Origin: Sphingobium sp. CCH11-B1
GTDB lineage: Bacteria; Pseudomonadota; Alphaproteobacteria; Sphingomonadales; Sphingomonadaceae
DNA length: 14,261 bases
Assembly: GCF_001556865.1 (NCBI RefSeq)
Contig: NZ_LSJY01000005.1
Location: 1 to 14,261 of the forward strand
Direction of reading: 5' to 3'
Shown: one piece after another, positions 6,046 to 14,025 of the stretch
Layout: every line of letters starts with the position of its first letter
Numbering within the stretch: position 1 is the first letter of the stretch
Notes under the pieces: model-generated
Told to the model about the DNA's origin: nothing
Database searches by the model: none
Seen by the model: the letters and a program-made list of their open reading frames with translations, nothing else
Program-made: the position numbers and the translations under genes

Positions 6046-6907
6046 CCGCATCCGCACGCTGGCGCGTCCGTCGCGCCTGGTCCTCACCACGCTTCTTGGG
6101 CTCAGCGTTGCCGGTATCGCGCTTGCGGCCGACACCAACAGCCCGGAAGATCGGGTCCGGCTGCTGCTGAAGACGCGGTTGCCCAAGACGCCGGTCACCG
6201 CGATCGATTGCGGGAAGATCAGTGGTCTCTGCGAGGTCACCGCCGGCGCCAACCTGTTCTACGTGGACACCGGGGCGCGCTTCCTCGTCATCGGGCGTGT
6301 TTATGACATGCAGACCCGGCAGGACATCACCGCCGCCCGGCTGCTCGAAATGAACCCTGACATGCTGGTTGGGGCTGCCGCCAAGGCAAATGCCGCGGCC
6401 AATGCGGGAGGCGACGACGAAAGCGCCCAGCTCGCAGCAGCGACGCCCGGGCGCGCCGAGAAGCTTGCCCGCCCTGCGACGCCGCAAAAGCTCTCGCTGG
6501 CGGAACTGCCGCGCGATGGTGCCATCGTCTGGGGCAATCCGTCGGGCCAGACGGTCACGGTCTTCACCGACTTCCGCTGCGGCTACTGCCGGGCGCTGAC
6601 GAGCGTGCTGAAGGATATGAACCTGCGCGTGGTCGAACGGCCGATCTCGGTTCTGGGGAGCCGCGACGTGGCGGATCGCGTCTATTGCGCCAGGAACCGC
6701 GAAGCCGCCCTTCACGCGGCCTATGCGGGCGAGGAGGTAAAGGGCGGCGCATCCTGCGACACCTCCGGGCTCGATGCGAACGAGGCATTCGCCCACCGCC
6801 ATGGTCTGAGCGGTACGCCCGTCATCGTCCGTGGTGACGGCGCGGTGATCGAAGGTTATCGCCCGCGCGCATTCCTCGAAAATTGGCTCAAGGGAGGGCA
6901 GTCGTGA
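6032..6907 (+). CDS. dsbC: DsbC-like periplasmic thiol-disulfide isomerase
   Basis: The 291-residue protein likely shuffles or reduces wrong disulfides in periplasmic Tra proteins. The ATG at 6032 sits 5 nt after GGAGGG. The signal peptide ends near GIALA|ADT (residue 32). An N-terminal dimerisation-type domain (about 38-110, with the pair IDCGKISGLCEV) is followed by an Ala-rich linker (about 117-155) and a thioredoxin fold with the active-site CGYC at 183-186 and cis-Pro263 (GTPVIV). Further cysteines (VYCARN, ASCDTSG) could form a second disulfide as in DsbC. It lies between traB and traV; dsbC genes also occur in the transfer operons of SXT/IncA/C-type elements, upstream of traC. TraU downstream, with 15 cysteines, is a plausible client. 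It overlaps both neighbours. Confidence 0.9.
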   Translation: MSAIDRIRTLARPSRLVLTTLLGLSVAGIALAADTNSPEDRVRLLLKTRLPKTPVTAIDCGKISGLCEVTAGANLFYVDTGARFLVIGRVYDMQTRQDITAARLLEMNPDMLVGAAAKANAAANAGGDDESAQLAAATPGRAEKLARPATPQKLSLAELPRDGAIVWGNPSGQTVTVFTDFRCGYCRALTSVLKDMNLRVVERPISVLGSRDVADRVYCARNREAALHAAYAGEEVKGGASCDTSGLDANEAFAHRHGLSGTPVIVRGDGAVIEGYRPRAFLENWLKGGQS

Positions 6908-7911
6908 CGCGGCGGTCCTCCACGGCGCGTGTTGGCGCGCGCCAGCGGCTCTGGCTTGCCGGCACGTTTGGCCTCACCAGCCTGCTCGCGCTGAGCGGTT
7001 GCGCCAGCCTCGGCGGCAATGTGCGCGGCAGCTTCTCTTGCGCCGCACCGGATGGAATCTGCGCGCCGAGTGCGACGATTGACGATCGCGCCCTGGCGCT
7101 CATCTCCGCCGACGCTTCGGAGGCCGATACCTTGCCCACAGGCAATCAGCGGCAACCCATGCGCGGCCGGTCAAACCGTGCGGAGGCTATCCAGCCAGCT
7201 CGCCTCGCTGTGGCTGACGCGGGCCGCACACAGGAGAAAGTGCTGCGGATCGTCTTTCAGCCTTACATTGACGAGCGGGGACGGCTCCACGAAGCGAGCG
7301 CGGTCCATGCGGTCGTCGCCCGCGGCGAGTGGCAGCAGCAGGCGCTGATGCAGGCATCCTTGCCGCCGCGCCGCACGGCGGCCGCCGCGTCGGCTCTGCC
7401 GGAATCGCTGGCCGACGCGGTCGACCGGGCCGATCCACCGCTGGAGGGTCTCGCCGTCGCTGATCCGAATGCCCCGGATCCGGCTGCCGTTGCTGCCGCG
7501 CGGGCACGCAAGCCCGATGCGGCGCCAGATCCGATCAGAGCAATCAAAGCGGATGTCAGGACGCGTCTTGCCCCCAGGGCGCAAGCGGCATCCGGCTCGG
7601 GACCGGCGGCGGCTTTGAGCCACTCACCGCCGACTGCCGCCTCGTCGGTGCTCCCACCCCCCTCAGGGGCATCGACGGGCGGCAGTCCCGAAGCCAAGGC
7701 GCAGGTAGCGCCGCCGGCTGCGAGTGTTGCCGGAACGGAAGCGGCCGCGCGTGTGAAGGCCGATCCCCGCTATCAGGCCGTCGCGAACGGCGCCGCAAAG
7801 GGCGCGCGGGATGCCGCCGCCGCGCGGTCGGGAGTGCAGGCCGCACCCGCCGCGATCGCTCCGACCGTGAAGGCCGCGAACTTCCCCGCTGCCGTCCAGG
7901 AGGATAAGTGA
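6904..7911 (+). CDS. traV: TraV, outer-membrane lipoprotein of the core complex, with long C-terminal extension
   Basis: TraV is the VirB7-position lipoprotein that joins TraK and TraB at the outer membrane. The GTG start at 6904 overlaps the preceding stop (GTGA) and follows GGGAGGG by about 5 nt. The signal peptide ends in the lipobox LSGC with the lipidated Cys at residue 33. It continues with the TraV-like Cys pair in FSCAAPDGICAPSATIDDR. At 335 residues it is about twice F TraV (171). From about residue 160 on it is mostly Ala/Pro/Arg-rich low complexity, probably disordered. The middle (VLRIVFQPYIDERGRLHE, about 110-127) is better ordered in pattern. Frame continuity through the low-complexity tail is good, ending one base before traC. 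Confidence 0.87.
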   Translation: MTRRSSTARVGARQRLWLAGTFGLTSLLALSGCASLGGNVRGSFSCAAPDGICAPSATIDDRALALISADASEADTLPTGNQRQPMRGRSNRAEAIQPARLAVADAGRTQEKVLRIVFQPYIDERGRLHEASAVHAVVARGEWQQQALMQASLPPRRTAAAASALPESLADAVDRADPPLEGLAVADPNAPDPAAVAAARARKPDAAPDPIRAIKADVRTRLAPRAQAASGSGPAAALSHSPPTAASSVLPPPSGASTGGSPEAKAQVAPPAASVAGTEAAARVKADPRYQAVANGAAKGARDAAAARSGVQAAPAAIAPTVKAANFPAAVQEDK

Positions 7912-7912
7912 G

Positions 7913-10498
7913 ATGGCGGGGGGCGTCTTCGAAAGCCTGCTTTCCGGGATACTTGGCGACGCCAAGCGGCCTGACGCCGAACGGCCGGAACTCGGTGTCC
8001 CGATGCTCGCGCACTGGCTGCCCTATCGAAGCTATGATCCCAAGACCGGGATCTTTTACAACAGCGCCTCTCGGGGCTTCGTGATCGAGGCGGCGCCGCT
8101 CGTTGGTGCTGATGAGCGGACGGGTGAGATTCTCACGCAATTCCTGTCGGAAGCGATCCCCGCGCCCGGCTGCCTGCAGTTCCACCAATGGATGAGCCCG
8201 CGGATCGGCGAGCGCCTCTCGAAATGGTATCTGCCGCGCTACTCGGCGCGCGGCGTCTATGAGCGCATGGCCAAGCACAGGGTCGATTTTCTGACCGACG
8301 GGGTCTGGAAGTCACTGTCGGCCGACGCGCCCTTTTCTCTGCGCAACCACCGGGTCGCGATCTCCTATTCGACGCCCGAAACCTCGAGCGTCACGACCGA
8401 GGAGATCGTCGCGGTCATGGACGGCCTCATCTCGGCGCTGGCGTCGATCAATGTCTCGGCGCGCAAGATGGACCCGCCTGCGCTGATCGCCTGGATCGAC
8501 GACATCACCTCGCCGACAACCGCGGCCGGCGAGGATGTCGTCAGCTACAATCCGCTTGATCCCATCGCCGACCAGGCCATCCGCCGCGACGTCGAGCTGC
8601 ATGTCGAGCCCGACCGCATGCTGCTGCGGACCGAGCGCTTCCGCCCCACTGGCAAGACGATCGACGAAGCACCAGAGATTGGCGAGATCCTGCCCGACGT
8701 CTTCGACGTCCGCTCCTTTTCGGTCCGCAACCTGCCGGCGCGCTGGGCGCCCTGGGATGTCGCCCGCCTGATCGGCGACATGTTCACCGACAAGCTGCGC
8801 ATGCCGTGCCCGATCGCGACCAATCTCTGCGTCGAATTCCCCGATCCCATGGCTGCGAGCAACAAGGCGAGCTTCAAGTTCATGCGGACGACGAGCCTCG
8901 CCGATTCCAAGTCGTCACGCTTCCTCCCGCAGCTCAAGGACCAGAGCCAGGAATGGCGCTATGTGAACGACGAAATCCGCCAGGGCCGCAAACTTGTTCG
9001 GGTGTTCTTCAGCGTCACCTCTTTCTCGCCCAAGGGCAGGGGTGATGCCAACGAGCGGGTGCTGAAGTCGGTCTACCGGGCTGCGGGCTGGGACCTCCTC
9101 GACGATCGATATCTGCAGATCATGGGGCTGCTGTGCGCGATGCCCATGACGATGGCGAATGGGCTTTCGCGCGACCTTGAGCGCATGAAACGGATGCGCA
9201 CGCTGCTCACCACGACGGCCGCCAATCTCGCCCCGATCCAAGGTGAGTTTCTGGGAAGCCAGGTTCCGCATCTGATGCTGATCGGGCGGCGCGGCCAGCC
9301 CTATTTCTGGAGTCCCTTCGAGAACAAGGCGGGGAACCATAATGTCGCCGTCGTCGGCAAGTCCGGGTCGGGCAAGTCGGTGACGCTTCAGGAACTGTGC
9401 GCGTCGCTGTGCGGCGCCGGCGCGCGTGTCGTCGTGATCGACGACGGCCGCTCGTTCGAGCACTCGGCCAAACTGCAGGGCGGCGCCTTCGTCGAGTTCA
9501 CCATGTCGTCGGGCTTCTGTCTCAACCCGTTCAGCATGATCGACGAGGAGCTGGCCAGGCAAGACGAGGACTATCTGCTCGACTGCATGGCGATGCTCAA
9601 GGCCATCGTGAACCAAATGGCACGTCACATCGACCGGCTGAACGACACCGAGCGGGGCCTGATCGACGGCGCGGTCAACGCGGTCTGGGAAGAAAAGGGC
9701 AGGGCCGGCTCGATCGACGATGTGATCGCCGCGCTCGATGCGACGGGCAACCACCAGGCGAGCGACCTCGGCATCGCCATGCGGCCCTTCTCGTCGGGCG
9801 GCACCTATGGCCGCTTCTTCCAGGGCGAGGTGTCGTTCGAACTGTCGGCGCAGCTCACCGTGTTCGAGCTGTCCGACCTGTCCTCGCGCGAGGAACTGAG
9901 GAGCGTGGTCCTCACCGCGATCATGTTCATGTCGCAGCAGATGATGCGCAAGATCGATCGTTCGATCCCCAAGGCGCTGCTGCTCGACGAAGCGTGGCAG
10001 ATGCTGCGCGGCGGCGCGATGGCCGACTTCATCGAGACCTATGCGCGCACCTGCCGCAAATATGGCGCCTCGCTGGTGACGGCGACCCAGTCGCTCAACG
10101 ACTATTACAAATCGGCCGGCTCGGTTGCCGCGCTGGAGAATTCCGACTGGTTCGTGATCCTCCAGCAAAAGCCGGAGACGATCGCGGATTTCAAGAAGCA
10201 CGACCGCTTCGAGATGGACGATTACACTGACGCGCTGCTGCGCTCGCTCAAGATCAACGGCCGTGAATATTCCGATATCCTGATCAAGGGCCCCGAGACG
10301 CTGGCCGTCGGGCGTCTGGTGCTCGATCCCTTCTCGGCCACGGTCTATTCGTCCAGTCCCGCCGTCTATGCCGCGATTGAGGACCTGGTCGCGCAGGGCC
10401 TCAGCATGGACGAGGCGATCGAGCGGATCGCCTTCCCCGACAATCCCGAGAAATGGGCCACGCACGGCGATGCCGAGCTCGCGCAGGCGGCGGAGTGA
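7913..10498 (+). CDS. traC: TraC, VirB4-like type IV secretion ATPase
   Basis: TraC powers pilus assembly at the inner face of the cytoplasmic membrane. The product has 861 residues, matching F TraC (875). The N-terminal third has the TraC-type domain (starting near PMLAHWLPYRSYDPKTGIFY). The C-terminal half is the AAA+/RecA-like motor with Walker A GKSGSGKS at 482-489 and Walker B ALLLDEAW around 688-695. Further VirB4 motifs include ATQSLNDYY. All nucleotide-binding residues look intact. It starts one base after the traV stop with a GGAGG upstream. The 118-residue unknown gene begins 3 bp after its end. Confidence 0.96.
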   Translation: MAGGVFESLLSGILGDAKRPDAERPELGVPMLAHWLPYRSYDPKTGIFYNSASRGFVIEAAPLVGADERTGEILTQFLSEAIPAPGCLQFHQWMSPRIGERLSKWYLPRYSARGVYERMAKHRVDFLTDGVWKSLSADAPFSLRNHRVAISYSTPETSSVTTEEIVAVMDGLISALASINVSARKMDPPALIAWIDDITSPTTAAGEDVVSYNPLDPIADQAIRRDVELHVEPDRMLLRTERFRPTGKTIDEAPEIGEILPDVFDVRSFSVRNLPARWAPWDVARLIGDMFTDKLRMPCPIATNLCVEFPDPMAASNKASFKFMRTTSLADSKSSRFLPQLKDQSQEWRYVNDEIRQGRKLVRVFFSVTSFSPKGRGDANERVLKSVYRAAGWDLLDDRYLQIMGLLCAMPMTMANGLSRDLERMKRMRTLLTTTAANLAPIQGEFLGSQVPHLMLIGRRGQPYFWSPFENKAGNHNVAVVGKSGSGKSVTLQELCASLCGAGARVVVIDDGRSFEHSAKLQGGAFVEFTMSSGFCLNPFSMIDEELARQDEDYLLDCMAMLKAIVNQMARHIDRLNDTERGLIDGAVNAVWEEKGRAGSIDDVIAALDATGNHQASDLGIAMRPFSSGGTYGRFFQGEVSFELSAQLTVFELSDLSSREELRSVVLTAIMFMSQQMMRKIDRSIPKALLLDEAWQMLRGGAMADFIETYARTCRKYGASLVTATQSLNDYYKSAGSVAALENSDWFVILQQKPETIADFKKHDRFEMDDYTDALLRSLKINGREYSDILIKGPETLAVGRLVLDPFSATVYSSSPAVYAAIEDLVAQGLSMDEAIERIAFPDNPEKWATHGDAELAQAAE

Positions 10499-10501
10499 GC
10501 A

Positions 10502-10858
10502 ATGGCGACCAGGAGCCCACAGACTAAGGTCAGGACGCGCAGCAATCCCTCGGTCGACACGCGCGCCCTACTCTACTTTGGACTGCATTTTGCGGGATTC
10601 CTGGCCTCGACCCTACTGATGACCTGGGGTCTCTTCGCTCTGTTCTTTCTCGCGCTCGGCGGCTTCTCGCTCGACGGGCTGATGAACCAGCTCAACAACC
10701 TGACCACCCGCTACGTCATCGCGACGCCGCCCCGCGTCGCGTCCTTCAAGACAGTCTTCGCCGTGGCCCATGTCATCCTCTCTGCAGGGCTCATCGTCCT
10801 GCGGCGCGGCAGGATCATGCCCCCGGCCCGGACGCAGGGAGATCCCCGCCATGGCTGA
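10502..10858 (+). CDS. Unrecognised 118-residue membrane protein between traC and trbI
   Basis: I cannot assign a family. The protein has a basic N-terminus (KVRTRS), a long hydrophobic stretch about 24-53 (one long or two tightly turned segments) and a further segment at about 83-100 followed by RRGR, suggesting two or three membrane passes. Between them lies a polar loop with LMNQLNNLTTRYVIATPP. The start lies 3 bp after traC with GGAG just upstream, and the end overlaps the trbI start by 8 bp, so it is clearly co-translated with core transfer genes. Codon usage matches its neighbours. It could be an accessory of TraC membrane docking or of pilus assembly, but that is only positional inference. 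Confidence 0.85.
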   Translation: MATRSPQTKVRTRSNPSVDTRALLYFGLHFAGFLASTLLMTWGLFALFFLALGGFSLDGLMNQLNNLTTRYVIATPPRVASFKTVFAVAHVILSAGLIVLRRGRIMPPARTQGDPRHG

Positions 10859-11531
10859 GCAACCCGAACTCGATCTTCCCGCGCCGCCGGCGGCCCCTCT
10901 CGAGCCGGCAAGGGCGCCACGACGGACTTACTTTGCCGGCTATAGCCGGATGCAAATCCTTGGCGGACTGATCCTCCTGGCTGCAGCCATCTGGGGCATG
11001 TGGGTGACGAAGACGCTCGTCACGCCGAAGCAGGATCATATCGTCTCAGCCCGTCTGTCATCGATCGTCGGCGAATATGTGCAGGCCCAGGCGCGCTCGG
11101 CATCGCCACCGGCGCAGGTCGAAGCCGAGATGCGCACCTTCATGGCGTCGCTCGACAAGGAACTGCAAAGGCGCAGCGCCGGCGGCCAGATCGTCCTCGT
11201 CGGGGAGGCCGTGCTGACGAAGAACGTGCCGGACATCACCGACAGCCTGAAGAATGCGGTCTATGCTTCGGGCGTGCCACGGCCTCGTCAGGCGTCGGCC
11301 GAGGAGCTCCAGCAGCTCGAACAGCAGGCAATGGCGGCCGCTCAGCCGCAAGTCGTTCCCCAGGCACAGATCGCCGGGCAGTTGCCGGGGGCTTCTGTGC
11401 CGATCGATCCGATGCTGGCGGCGCAGGGCATGCAAGCCGGGCCCATGCAACAGCAGGCTGCGCCGCAATATGCCCCGCCGGCGGCCCAGGTGTCCACCTT
11501 CGGAGGTCCCGATGGCAGCGGCGGCCAGTAA
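10851..11531 (+). CDS. trbI: TrbI, type-F conjugation inner-membrane protein, with Q/P-rich tail
   Basis: F TrbI is an inner-membrane protein that affects pilus outgrowth and retraction. This one has 226 residues against 128 in F. It has a Pro-rich cytoplasmic start (1-26), one membrane segment (about 34-53), then a periplasmic domain with the family signature VSARLSSIVGEYVQAQARS and the VLVGEAVLTKNVPDITDSL segment. From about residue 150 a Gln/Ala/Pro/Met-rich tail (LQQLEQQAMAAAQPQ and onward) extends the protein; such tails are usually disordered. It overlaps the previous gene by 8 bp and the peptidase gene by 20 bp. Not to be confused with RP4 TrbI, a VirB10 homologue. Confidence 0.85.
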   Translation: MAEQPELDLPAPPAAPLEPARAPRRTYFAGYSRMQILGGLILLAAAIWGMWVTKTLVTPKQDHIVSARLSSIVGEYVQAQARSASPPAQVEAEMRTFMASLDKELQRRSAGGQIVLVGEAVLTKNVPDITDSLKNAVYASGVPRPRQASAEELQQLEQQAMAAAQPQVVPQAQIAGQLPGASVPIDPMLAAQGMQAGPMQQQAAPQYAPPAAQVSTFGGPDGSGGQ

Positions 11532-12057
11532 ACCCGCTGCCGCGCCGGCTCAAGCCTGGCGGCCGCGGATGCGGCTGTGGCAGCTCTTCGGCCTTTTCGT
11601 CGCGGGCAGCATCGTCCTGAGCGCGATCGCCGAGTGGCGCAGCGACCATCTCCTGCTGATCAATACGACTGACTCGCTGCCGAACTGGGCCTTCCTGATT
11701 CAGCGACACAAGCTGCCGGCGCGAGGCGACTATCTGTTCTTCGATCCGCCTCAGAGCGCGCTCCTACGCCGCCATTTCGGCGCGAAGCCCCGGATGTTCG
11801 GCAAGATCGTCTACGGCATGCCGGGCGACACTATCAGCCATGCCGGCCGCGAGGTCGCCGTGAACGGCCGCGCGGTCGCGCAAATGAAGCCGCTCACGCG
11901 GTTCGGCGAGCCGCTGACACCGGGCGCGACCGGGGTCGTGCCACCGGGATGCTATTTCGCGGCGACGCCGCACAAGGATGGCTTCGACAGCCGCTATGCC
12001 GAGATCGGCTTTGTCTGCGCGCGCCAGGTCATCGGAACCGGGGAGCCCATCCTATGA
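11512..12057 (+). CDS. traF: S26-family signal peptidase of the RP4 TraF / TrhF type
   Basis: This 181-residue inner-membrane serine protease resembles the TraF peptidase of RP4, which matures and circularises the pilin TrbC, and not F-plasmid TraF, which is thioredoxin-like. The ATG at 11512 lies 4 nt after GGAGGT. One membrane segment (about 24-40) is followed by the serine motif TDSLPNW (nucleophile Ser55), the Lys-containing box with Lys98 in GKIVYGMPGD (97-106), and a C-terminal part with VPPGCYFAATPHKDGFDSRY resembling the late signal-peptidase box. The usual Gly after SxP is replaced (SLPNW). Location between trbI and traW matches peptidase genes in SXT/IncA/C-like operons. Likely substrate is TraA, by inference. 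The stop overlaps traW in ATGA. Confidence 0.9.
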   Translation: MAAAASKPAAAPAQAWRPRMRLWQLFGLFVAGSIVLSAIAEWRSDHLLLINTTDSLPNWAFLIQRHKLPARGDYLFFDPPQSALLRRHFGAKPRMFGKIVYGMPGDTISHAGREVAVNGRAVAQMKPLTRFGEPLTPGATGVVPPGCYFAATPHKDGFDSRYAEIGFVCARQVIGTGEPIL

Positions 12058-12710
12058 GGATGCTCGTTACAGGCGGCCTCGCCGTCGCCGCGACGGTCGG
12101 AGCGCTCGTCGTCATCGGGCCGATGCGATCGGAAGCGAAGGATTACGGCCAGGCGGCGCAGACCTTCCCGGTGATCGAGCCTGATCTGCTCTCGACGATC
12201 GAGAACCGCCTGAAGCGCGCGGAGGCGAGCGGCGAGCTCGCGCGCACGAACGAGATGTTTGCCAAGCGCGTCGAGGCCAAGGTCCGGCGGCCCGATCCCG
12301 TGTCGGGCATCACGCCCGCGCGCACCGCCCGAAGCTGGGACTTCGATCCCTCGATCACGATGGAACGCGACATTCGCGACCAGAAGGGCAATTTGATCGC
12401 CGCCAAGGGCCAGCGGATCAACCCGCTCGACCTCGTCACGATCCGGCAGGATCTGGTCTTCATCGACGGCGATGACGTCGACCAGCTTTCCTGGGCGACG
12501 GCTCGCTATTCCGACCTCAAGGCCAAGATCATCTTCGTGAATGGCTCGCCGATCGAGCAGATGACCGCGAAGAAACGGCGCTTCTACTTCGACCAGGAAG
12601 GCAAGCTCACCTCGCGCTTCGGCATCGAGCACACGCCTGCGGTCGTTGCCCAGGCTGGCAAGGTCATGAAGGTCACAGAGGTCGTCCTCAAGACGGGAGG
12701 ACCGAGCTGA
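12054..12710 (+). CDS. traW: TraW, periplasmic pilus assembly protein
   Basis: The 218-residue product matches F TraW (210), a periplasmic protein required for pilus assembly together with TraU and TrbC. A signal peptide is followed by a likely cleavage site SEA|KDYG (after residue 28). The hallmark core is ARSWDFDPSITMERDIRD followed by GQRINPLDLV and LVFIDGDDVDQLSWA, near-identical to the family pattern. The C-terminal half has FGIEHTPAVVAQ, the degenerate thioredoxin-like segment also seen in TrbC. It overlaps the peptidase stop (ATGA) and the next gene by one base (TGATG). Confidence 0.95.
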   Translation: MRMLVTGGLAVAATVGALVVIGPMRSEAKDYGQAAQTFPVIEPDLLSTIENRLKRAEASGELARTNEMFAKRVEAKVRRPDPVSGITPARTARSWDFDPSITMERDIRDQKGNLIAAKGQRINPLDLVTIRQDLVFIDGDDVDQLSWATARYSDLKAKIIFVNGSPIEQMTAKKRRFYFDQEGKLTSRFGIEHTPAVVAQAGKVMKVTEVVLKTGGPS

Positions 12711-12979
12711 TGCCGCTGTGGCTCGACATGCTCCGAACGCCGATGGCGGCGCCTGAGACGGCCGATCTTCGGCGGCTGCGACGGATCTGGCAGCTTCTCT
12801 GCCTCCTGTTGGGCGTCAGCGTCCTCGCCCTGCAGCCCTTGCTGCGCCTCATCGGCCGGGCGGCGCCCTGCGCGATCGCCGCGCTGCTCGTCGCGGTGCT
12901 TTTGACCACCGCGCTCTACCTCGCGCGCAAGCACCGCGCCGACTCCGCTTTTCTCGACGCTGCCGGGGAGGATCAGTGA
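12710..12979 (+). CDS. Unrecognised 89-residue two-pass membrane protein between traW and traU
   Basis: No family recognised. A basic amphipathic stretch (LRRLRRIWQ, about 20-28) leads into a hydrophobic segment (about 27-47). A short loop (RLIGRAAPC) is followed by a second segment (about 53-72) ended by LARKHR, which predicts both ends in the cytoplasm. Translation is coupled on both sides: its ATG overlaps the traW stop by one base and its TGA overlaps the traU ATG by one base. Codon use matches neighbours, so it is a real gene. Its position inside the TraW-TraU pair suggests a role tied to those proteins, as inference only. Confidence 0.83.
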   Translation: MPLWLDMLRTPMAAPETADLRRLRRIWQLLCLLLGVSVLALQPLLRLIGRAAPCAIAALLVAVLLTTALYLARKHRADSAFLDAAGEDQ

Positions 12980-14004
12980 TGCGCGCCGTTCGATCCGCTG
13001 TGCGGCTCTTCGTGATGATGATCGCGGCCTTCGTCCTCGCGCCGAGCGCCGAGGCGGCCGGTCCGACCTGCCACGGCAAATTCGTCAATCCGATCACCGA
13101 CGTCTGCTGGTCCTGCCTCTTCCCGCTATCGGTGGGCGGCCTCAATATCTGGCCGAGCGGCCGCCCGGATACCAGCAATCCCGCCTCGCCCATTTGCCTG
13201 TGCGGCAGTCCCATTCCGCGGATCGGCATCGCCGTCGGCTTTTGGGAGCCGGCCCGGCTCGCCGACGTCACGATGAAGCCGTGGTGTTTCCCGAACCTGG
13301 GGGGCATCCGCATCGCGCCCGGCTTCGACATCGGGCAGGGCTATCTCGCGGGCCCGTCGATGGTCGGCGGGCGATCCCAGAGCACCGCGAAGTGGCACGT
13401 CCACTGGTATGTCTATCCGCTTCTCTACTGGATGGAGATCCTCACCGACTTCGTCTGCTTCGAGCAGGCGAGCTTCGACATCGCCTATATGACCGAGATC
13501 GATCCGCTCTGGCAGGACGATTCGCTGACGGCGCTGATCAACCCGGAGGCGATCGTCTTCGCCAATCCGATCGCGCAGGTCGCCTGCGCCGGCGACTGCA
13601 TCGCCGGTACCGTCCATCTCCCGCTCGATCCGCTGTTCTGGTGCGCGGGCTGCCAGGGCAGCATGTATCCGCTGAACGGCAACGTCCCGTCCTCGATCGG
13701 CCATGTGCAGTCCTCGCGGCTCGCCCTGTCGCGCTTCGCCTACAAGATGCACCGCGAGGCGCTGGCCTGGGGCACGATGGGCTCGGCGGGGCTCTGCAAG
13801 AAGTATCTCATGCCGATCATGCGGAAGCAGCAGTACCGCTTCCAGATGGTCAACCCGATCCCGACGGTGAGCGGCCGCTTCGCCTGCTCGGCGATCGGGG
13901 CATCCACCATGCCGCCTGACGCAGGCCGCGCCTATCCCGCCGCCGGCGAGGACATGGGCTATCTCGTCTGGCGCAAGCGCAATTGCTGCGTGCGTGCGCC
14001 GTGA
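12979..14004 (+). CDS. traU: TraU, cysteine-rich periplasmic pilus assembly and DNA transfer protein
   Basis: TraU is a periplasmic protein needed mainly for DNA transfer and also for pilus assembly. The product has 341 residues (F TraU 330). I use the ATG at 12979, coupled by TGATG to the previous stop and preceded by GGGGAGGA; an in-frame GTG three bases earlier is equally positioned. The signal peptide ends at AEA|AGP (about residue 27). Family landmarks: CHGKFVNPITDVCWSCLFP at the start of the mature protein, GLNIWPSG, CLCGSP, WEPARLADV, PWCFPNLGG, VHWYVYPLLYWMEILTDFVC, CAGDCIAG and WCAGCQGSMYPLNG. I count 15 cysteines, consistent with dependence on a disulfide isomerase. It is the last complete gene of the operon in view. 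Confidence 0.96.
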   Translation: MRAVRSAVRLFVMMIAAFVLAPSAEAAGPTCHGKFVNPITDVCWSCLFPLSVGGLNIWPSGRPDTSNPASPICLCGSPIPRIGIAVGFWEPARLADVTMKPWCFPNLGGIRIAPGFDIGQGYLAGPSMVGGRSQSTAKWHVHWYVYPLLYWMEILTDFVCFEQASFDIAYMTEIDPLWQDDSLTALINPEAIVFANPIAQVACAGDCIAGTVHLPLDPLFWCAGCQGSMYPLNGNVPSSIGHVQSSRLALSRFAYKMHREALAWGTMGSAGLCKKYLMPIMRKQQYRFQMVNPIPTVSGRFACSAIGASTMPPDAGRAYPAAGEDMGYLVWRKRNCCVRAP

Positions 14005-14025
14005 CGGCGCAGAAAGGATATATGT

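Noticed and set aside
5230..6252. 340-codon minus-strand open frame across the traB/dsbC junction
   Set aside because: Shadow of two overlapping plus-strand genes with strong family signatures.
8915..10465. 516-codon minus-strand open frame opposite traC
   Set aside because: A typical antisense frame of a GC-rich gene; the plus strand encodes intact TraC Walker motifs, and the minus translation has no recognisable domain.
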